From Nocardia anaemiae NBRC 100462 (GTDB lineage: Bacteria; Actinomycetota; Actinomycetes; Mycobacteriales; Mycobacteriaceae): DNA of 64,000 bases. A program made the translations under genes and the position numbers. The stretch spans positions 62,001 through 126,000 of the forward strand of contig NZ_BDAZ01000015.1 in NCBI RefSeq assembly GCF_001612725.1, written 5' to 3'. The notes beneath the pieces are model-generated. The model made no database searches. It saw only the letters and a program-made list of their open reading frames with translations, and was not told where the DNA came from. Positions 59,954 to 64,000 of the stretch are shown in pieces (the stretch's first letter is position 1; the number at the start of each line of letters is the position of its first letter).

Positions 59954-60698
59954 ATGGAGCTCCTTGAGAGTAGGGTGCGACAGTTTCCCAGATCTGTTCG
60001 GCCTGGTCGGCGAATGACGAGAAGATTCCGTGCGGCGAAAGTTGCCTCAGGTACAGCGCCGGGTGTTGATATCCTCGGGCCCGTACCAGATACGGGGTAA
60101 CAATCATCCGATCATCGAATCGGAATACAGAGTTATAAAGATGCGTAGTGTGCAATCCGATCTGGCAACCGTGGGTGTTTGTTAGTTGGCCGAGCATGCT
60201 CAGTGCGTTACGGATTCGACCAGGCAGCGTTCCGCGCATCTGTTCCAGGTTGTCTCGCTCGGCGACGTGATCGCAATCGGGGTCTGCGAACGCCAGTCGG
60301 ACCCGAGCGCCGCTTCGGCATTTGTCGCGGATGATGTCGGCCGCGTCGGGCAGCAGTTCGAAGACGAACGGATAGGCGTAGCCGATGATGTCGATTTGTT
60401 CGGTTGCCTCGAGTAGCAGTGATATCCACAAGTCGTTTGGGATATCGGCTCGGTGGGCGTATGCGCTGAGCACCTCGGCCGTCGCGGGTGCCCCGGCAGT
60501 CAGATCGGGGCGTGTCTGTGGCCACAGCGTGGTCTCGGATTCGTTCAGCGCTTCAGCCACCGCGAGGCGGGTTCGCCGGTGCGGTACTCGCCCGGCCAGC
60601 CACCGGTTGACTGTCTTCACGTCCACGCCGACCCGTGCGGCAAGCGTGGTCGAGTCGAGTTCGGCTCGCAGCATTGCCGATTCGAGACGTTGGCTCAT
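59937..60698 (-). CDS. XRE-family transcriptional regulator with C-terminal ligand-like domain
   Basis: A 253-residue regulator with an N-terminal helix-turn-helix (residues 5-60; TLAARVGVDVKTVNRWLAGR is the recognition part) and a C-terminal ~170-residue domain typical of a family common in Streptomyces and Nocardia (SLLLEATEQIDIIGYAYPFV and RFDDRMIVTPYLVRARGYQH). That region recalls phospholipase-D-like or nucleotide-related folds, but its ligand is unknown. ATG 60698 is preferred over the codon at 60752. A large palindrome upstream, before the divergent three-gene operon, is the probable operator. The Nudix hydrolase gene overlaps its 3' end. Confidence 0.85.
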   Translation of the reverse strand: MSQRLESAMLRAELDSTTLAARVGVDVKTVNRWLAGRVPHRRTRLAVAEALNESETTLWPQTRPDLTAGAPATAEVLSAYAHRADIPNDLWISLLLEATEQIDIIGYAYPFVFELLPDAADIIRDKCRSGARVRLAFADPDCDHVAERDNLEQMRGTLPGRIRNALSMLGQLTNTHGCQIGLHTTHLYNSVFRFDDRMIVTPYLVRARGYQHPALYLRQLSPHGIFSSFADQAEQIWETVAPYSQGAPYEQTA

Positions 60699-60723
60699 AC
60701 CGGAACCATAAGGGACACACCTC

Positions 60724-60762
60724 GGACGTTTCGATGGTTTGAAAGTGTCCATCCAAACGTCC
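60724..60762. promoter_or_regulatory. Large inverted-repeat operator between XRE gene and three-gene operon
   Basis: GGACGTTTCGATGG (60724-60737) and CCATCCAAACGTCC (60749-60762) are complementary at 13 of 14 positions around an 11-base spacer. The repeat lies 26 bases upstream of the XRE start and 113 bases upstream of the divergent operon. This fits a dimeric XRE regulator controlling itself, and perhaps both directions. Confidence 0.65.
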
Positions 60763-60874
60763 TCTGCGCAGTTCAGGGGTCCGTGCCGTGGTCATAGCGT
60801 TGAAAGCGGCCGCCTGGAGCTGGTGAAACGCCCCAGCTTTGGGCGGGCCTACCAACCACGGTGAAGGGGATGAA

Positions 60875-61264
60875 ATGAACACACCTACCACATGTGCCGC
60901 TGTGCCGCGCAGCGGCGACTCCGCACATGCGCGTCCCATTCATTCGCTCACGATTGCCGAAGCGCAGCGAATCATGCAGCAACACAAGGCTTGCCGCGCG
61001 GTAGGTTGCCCGCGCAAGGCAACCGCGCTGCGTTGCTTGGTCCGAGAAGGCAAGCTCGTGCCCGCAACGGTGAGCCCCCGTGAACGCGCCGCCACCCGCG
61101 GCCTGCGGTTCCCAGTCGCCGAGCAGCACCTGCCGGTGCGGGTCGGTCCGGAGCTGCAAACCCTGCTCGATGTCATGGATGGGCTGACCAACCTCACTGT
61201 CGACTACCACGCCCGCACAGCTCGCCTGTTTCCGGGCAGCCACGAATCGAGCCCCCGACGGTGA
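60875..61264 (+). CDS. Unknown small protein, first gene of a coupled trio
   Basis: A 129-residue protein not assigned to a known family. The N-terminal ~30 residues are low in order, and a middle region reads SLTIAEAQRIMQQHKACR, AVGCPRKATALRCLVREGKL. The two Cys (ACRAVGCPRK) may bind metal. The C-terminal part includes LQTLLDVMDGLTNLTVDYHA. There are no membrane segments. ATG 60875 follows GAAGGGG. The stop overlaps the next start as GTGA, so the trio is translationally coupled. It is opposite the XRE regulator and operator palindrome. Confidence 0.65.
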   Translation: MNTPTTCAAVPRSGDSAHARPIHSLTIAEAQRIMQQHKACRAVGCPRKATALRCLVREGKLVPATVSPRERAATRGLRFPVAEQHLPVRVGPELQTLLDVMDGLTNLTVDYHARTARLFPGSHESSPRR

Positions 61265-61524
61265 CCGGCGTAGACCGCATCCACACCACCGAAATCAACG
61301 GCATGCAGGCGACCTGGCAACTGGATCACCATCGCATCCAGATCTTCGCCGTGCACGATACTGCTGGCCGCTCGGTGTTGCCTTCCAGTCACTGGCTCGA
61401 CCGGGTGCAGGCGCGCGAACGATGGCCGGAACTCACAACACTGTGGGACGCGATCCGACGAGACTTCTGGGCCGAACTCACCCCACCACAGCCACATTCA
61501 CGCTCATACGAGACATCGCCGTGA
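61261..61524 (+). CDS. Unknown small protein, second gene of a coupled trio
   Basis: An 87-residue soluble protein of unknown function starting at GTG 61261 inside the stop of the previous gene. It contains EINGMQATWQLDHHRIQIFA and HWLDRVQARERWPELTTLWD with many charged and aromatic residues and no recognisable motif. Its stop again overlaps the next start as GTGA. The strict coupling of three genes argues that all three products are needed in fixed proportions, perhaps as a complex. Confidence 0.6.
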   Translation: MTGVDRIHTTEINGMQATWQLDHHRIQIFAVHDTAGRSVLPSSHWLDRVQARERWPELTTLWDAIRRDFWAELTPPQPHSRSYETSP

Positions 61525-61910
61525 TCGCCGAGCCCACACCACAGACACCCCGACCAGGTTCTCCAGCGCTCGACGCGATCCGGGACTGGGTTGCCGCACT
61601 AGAGGCCGCCGCCGGTCCAGGTTGGCGCGTGCGTGGTGAACCCAATCCACCTTATGGCTGGAATCTGTTGAACGAGCAAGGTATGACCGTACGCAGCGGC
61701 AGCCTCGACCGGCTCGAGCAGTGGCTCGAGGCTCGGGCGCTCGATAAGCCGAGACTGCTCCGATCCCATCTGGCCGCCGTCGACGCAACCATTTACGGAA
61801 AGGATGATCCGGCTCCAGAAGAAGCACAGAATTGCTTGTCGGCAAATCAGATTCGGCCTGTCTGCACGGGCGCGCTGGCGTTGGTACGAGGCGACGAAGC
61901 GTCGTCGTAG
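61521..61910 (+). CDS. Unknown small protein, third gene of a coupled trio
   Basis: A 129-residue soluble protein starting at GTG 61521 within the previous stop. After a Pro-rich N-terminus it has helices DAIRDWVAALEAAAGPGWRV and SLDRLEQWLEARALDKPRLL. The C-terminus (SANQIRPVCTGALALVRG) is less organised. I do not recognise the family. The coupling and the divergent XRE regulator suggest a regulated small operon, possibly a toxin/antitoxin-like or conflict-related unit, but no such motif is visible. Confidence 0.58.
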   Translation: MIAEPTPQTPRPGSPALDAIRDWVAALEAAAGPGWRVRGEPNPPYGWNLLNEQGMTVRSGSLDRLEQWLEARALDKPRLLRSHLAAVDATIYGKDDPAPEEAQNCLSANQIRPVCTGALALVRGDEASS

Positions 61911-61919
61911 GCGGCGGGC

Positions 61920-62690
61920 TCATGCCGGAGCTCGATACACCCTCGGTTGCAACGAGGAATCCTGCGTCAGGATCAGGTGATGCAGCCGCTGCAATTCGTG
62001 TCCGGGCTCGATGCCCAACGTATCGACAAGTGTGCTGCGCGAGCGGTGATAGACGTTGAGGGCGTCGGCCTGGCGTCCCGAGCGGTAGAGCGCGAGCATG
62101 TATTGCCGGTGGAAGCTTTCGCGCAATGGTGCTGTGGTGGTGAGCAATTCGAGTTCCGGCGTGATCTCGCGGTGCCGTCCACACGCCAGTTCGGCGTCGA
62201 AACAGTCTTCGTAGGCGTTGAGGCGTTCGTCTTCGATGGCGGTCAGTTCGCTCCAGGCGATGCCGGTTTCGACCAGGTCGGCGAGGGCGTTTCCGGACCA
62301 CATGCCGATCGCCTCGCGTAGGTGCAGCCTGCCCCTTGCCGGTGCGCCCGCATCGAGTTCGGCGCGGCCCAGTCGGGTCAGCTTGCGGAAGCGGTGCAGG
62401 TCAACCACTTCCGGATCGACTTCGAGTCGGTAGCCGGGGAGCTGGGTCAGCAGGGTCGCGGAATGACCGGCGAGCACCTTGCGGATCGCGGAGACCGCGT
62501 TCTGCACGATCTTGCGTGCGGTGGGCGGTGGATCGCCGTGCCAGAGCGCATCTCGGATGCGGCTGGTCGGCACGACCTGATTATCGTGCAGGAGCAGGTA
62601 GCCGAGCACCGCCCGGCGGGTTACCCCGCCGAGATCGATCTCGCTGCCGTCGGCGCTGATATCCAGCGCACCGAGGATACGGAATTCCAT
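61920..62690 (-). CDS. SARP-family (AfsR/DnrI-like) transcriptional regulator
   Basis: A 256-residue SARP. It starts MEFRILGALDISADGSEIDL, then an OmpR-like winged helix (RAVLGYLLLHDNQVVPTSRI, ARKIVQNAVSAIRKVLAG), and a bacterial transcriptional activation domain (about 110-250; VDLHRFRKLTRLGRAELDAG and ESFHRQYMLALYRSGRQADA). SARPs activate secondary-metabolite clusters, so this gene, 2.5 kb beyond the polyketide cluster, is a second candidate regulator of it. ATG 62690 gives the canonical start; the much longer reading upstream is not coding. There is no ATPase domain, so it is a small SARP. Confidence 0.9.
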   Translation of the reverse strand: MEFRILGALDISADGSEIDLGGVTRRAVLGYLLLHDNQVVPTSRIRDALWHGDPPPTARKIVQNAVSAIRKVLAGHSATLLTQLPGYRLEVDPEVVDLHRFRKLTRLGRAELDAGAPARGRLHLREAIGMWSGNALADLVETGIAWSELTAIEDERLNAYEDCFDAELACGRHREITPELELLTTTAPLRESFHRQYMLALYRSGRQADALNVYHRSRSTLVDTLGIEPGHELQRLHHLILTQDSSLQPRVYRAPA

Positions 62691-62901
62691 TGCGCCGCCT
62701 CCCGATCGAGCCACTGTAGCGGTATCAACCAGGTGTATCAGGGGCACTGGTCGACGAGGTACCCCTACCCGCGGCCCCTTACTGGTGCCGCGTCCGGATT
62801 GCATGCTGCGCGGCAGCTCGCCGAGCGCAGTGATACGGCGGCCGAATTCGTTGTGGACGATCACCATTCGACTACGTTCGACGGGGACTTGCGCACCCTT
62901 A

Positions 62902-64000
62902 CTAATTGACCGCGCGCTTGCGCCCCTGCCAGAACTGATCGCGCAGCTCCCGGCGCAGGATCTTGCCGCTGGCATTGCGGGGCAGGAAGTCGATGAAGAG
63001 GAAGTGTTGCGGCCGTTTGAAACTGGCCAGCTTGTCGCGTAGGAACAGCGACAGCTCATGCGGCGTCACGCTCTGCCCGGGGACGAGCGCGATAAACGCA
63101 TGCACTGTCTCACCCCATCGTTCATCGGGCGCGCCGACGACCGCGGCTTCGCGTACCGCCGGATGCGAGACGATGACATTCTCCACCTCGGCCGGATAGA
63201 CATTCTCACCGGCGACGATGATCATGTCCTTGATCCGGTCGCTGATATACAGATAACCATCCGCATCCAGATATCCGGCATCGCCGGTGTGAATCCAGCC
63301 GTCGACAAGTGTGGCCGCGGTCGCCTCCGGCCGCTTCCAGTACTCCACCATCGGCGCGGGGCCGTGCACCACCACCTCACCGACTTCGCCGGGCGGCAAC
63401 GGCTTCCCGTTCCGATCCAGCACCTGGATCCGCGCCCCTCGATACGGGAACCCGGCCGAGCGCAGACGGGGATTGCCGACCCAATGGTCATCGGGCGGGA
63501 GAAAGGTGATGGGTGTCGCGGTTTCGGTCATCCCGTAGAACTGCAGGAATTCGCAGCCGAATTGCGCCATGCATTGCGCGAGCATGTCCTCCGGAATCGG
63601 CGACCCGCCGTAGGCGACCAACCGCAGCTTGCCGAAGTCGGCCGGGCTGACGCCGGGCTCGACGAGGATGAGCGCCAACATGATCGGCACCGCGTATACC
63701 GCCGTGACCCCACGCGTCCGAATGGCCTCCAGCGACAGGCCGGGCGTGTATTCGGGCAGCACCACCGTGACGATGCCGTCGATCAGCCCCTGCACCACCC
63801 AAGCCAGTCCCGCGATATGGAATCCGGGGATCACGACCAGCGCGACATCGTCTTCGGGCACCTCCAGCCACTCCAGTTCCGATTCGTGGCGCACATCGCG
63901 CACCGCGAACAGGCTCTGCTGCGCGATGACCACACCCTTGGACTTCCCGGTCGTGCCGCTGGTGTACATCTGCAGCAGCGGGTCGAAGCGCGAAACCGCG
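62902..64000 (-). CDS. Acyl-CoA ligase (AMP-binding), partial (N-terminus outside window)
   Basis: The C-terminal ~366 residues of an adenylate-forming acyl-CoA synthetase; the 5' end lies beyond 64000. The phosphate loop is intact (LLQMYTSGTTGKSKGVVIA), followed by FYGMTETATPITFL, DGWIHTGDAGYLDADGYLYI, the hinge ISDRIKDMIIVAGENVYPAE and the catalytic Lys motif NASGKILRRELRDQF. It probably activates a medium or long fatty acid. It serves as a good contrast to the broken copy at 32.7 kb, whose matching motifs are altered or missing. It could provide an acyl starter to the cluster, but no operon link is visible. Confidence 0.92.
   Translation of the reverse strand, partial: AVSRFDPLLQMYTSGTTGKSKGVVIAQQSLFAVRDVRHESELEWLEVPEDDVALVVIPGFHIAGLAWVVQGLIDGIVTVVLPEYTPGLSLEAIRTRGVTAVYAVPIMLALILVEPGVSPADFGKLRLVAYGGSPIPEDMLAQCMAQFGCEFLQFYGMTETATPITFLPPDDHWVGNPRLRSAGFPYRGARIQVLDRNGKPLPPGEVGEVVVHGPAPMVEYWKRPEATAATLVDGWIHTGDAGYLDADGYLYISDRIKDMIIVAGENVYPAEVENVIVSHPAVREAAVVGAPDERWGETVHAFIALVPGQSVTPHELSLFLRDKLASFKRPQHFLFIDFLPRNASGKILRRELRDQFWQGRKRAVN

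Overview
The window is GC-rich, densely coded actinobacterial DNA, most likely from Nocardia or a close relative in the Mycobacteriales. The main evidence is the conserved block of DUF2342 metalloprotease, YlbL-type PDZ/Lon protease, PPA1309 and UPF0182 genes. Supporting signs are a resuscitation-promoting-factor-like lysozyme, an initiator tRNA without encoded CCA, a perfect KstR-type sterol operator, many lipid and sterol genes, and frequent GTG/TTG starts. The genus is inferred from gene content and was not tested by a database search.

Layout. 1-7.2 kb is core genome: partial DUF2342 protease, YlbL protease, PPA1309, UPF0182 and an Rpf-like protein, with a strong two-way terminator. 7.5-9.7 kb has tRNA-fMet, a terminator, the tail of a decayed TetR gene and a FAD monooxygenase. 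9.9-14.9 kb is a two-gene cassette: an alpha/beta hydrolase overlapping a 1392-residue caspase-NTPase-WD40 protein with 14 blades, an architecture seen in bacterial conflict (defence) systems. 15.0-32.6 kb is metabolic and regulatory accessory DNA: an ABM-domain protein, a polytopic membrane protein, an RpiR regulator with beta-phosphoglucomutase and a GH65 phosphorylase, a lipase maturation factor homologue, PadR/NTF2, a lipase with a divergent PucR regulator, a KstR-site-controlled NTF2-like gene, a sterol desaturase and a NarL-type two-component system.

32.7-59.4 kb is a polyketide-type biosynthetic gene cluster. It combines parts rarely seen together: a truncated adenylation-like protein, a chorismate-lyase-like protein, a LuxR regulator, a type II thioesterase, DarA-, ACP- and DarB-like genes (dialkylresorcinol type), a KS protein with a dead AT, a fully reducing module (ACP-KS-AT-DH-ER-KR-ACP), a non-reducing module (KS-AT-ACP) with no thioesterase domain, an AfsA-family condensing protein, two paralogous FAD oxidoreductases and an aldehyde dehydrogenase. 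My reading is that the last module makes a beta-ketoacyl-ACP, which is released by condensation through the DarB-like or AfsA-like enzyme instead of by hydrolysis.

59.5-64 kb holds a Nudix hydrolase and an XRE regulator, a striking palindromic operator, three translationally coupled unknown genes, a SARP regulator, and an acyl-CoA ligase cut by the window edge. The two most interesting systems are the caspase-WD40 cassette and the Dar/AfsA hybrid polyketide cluster.
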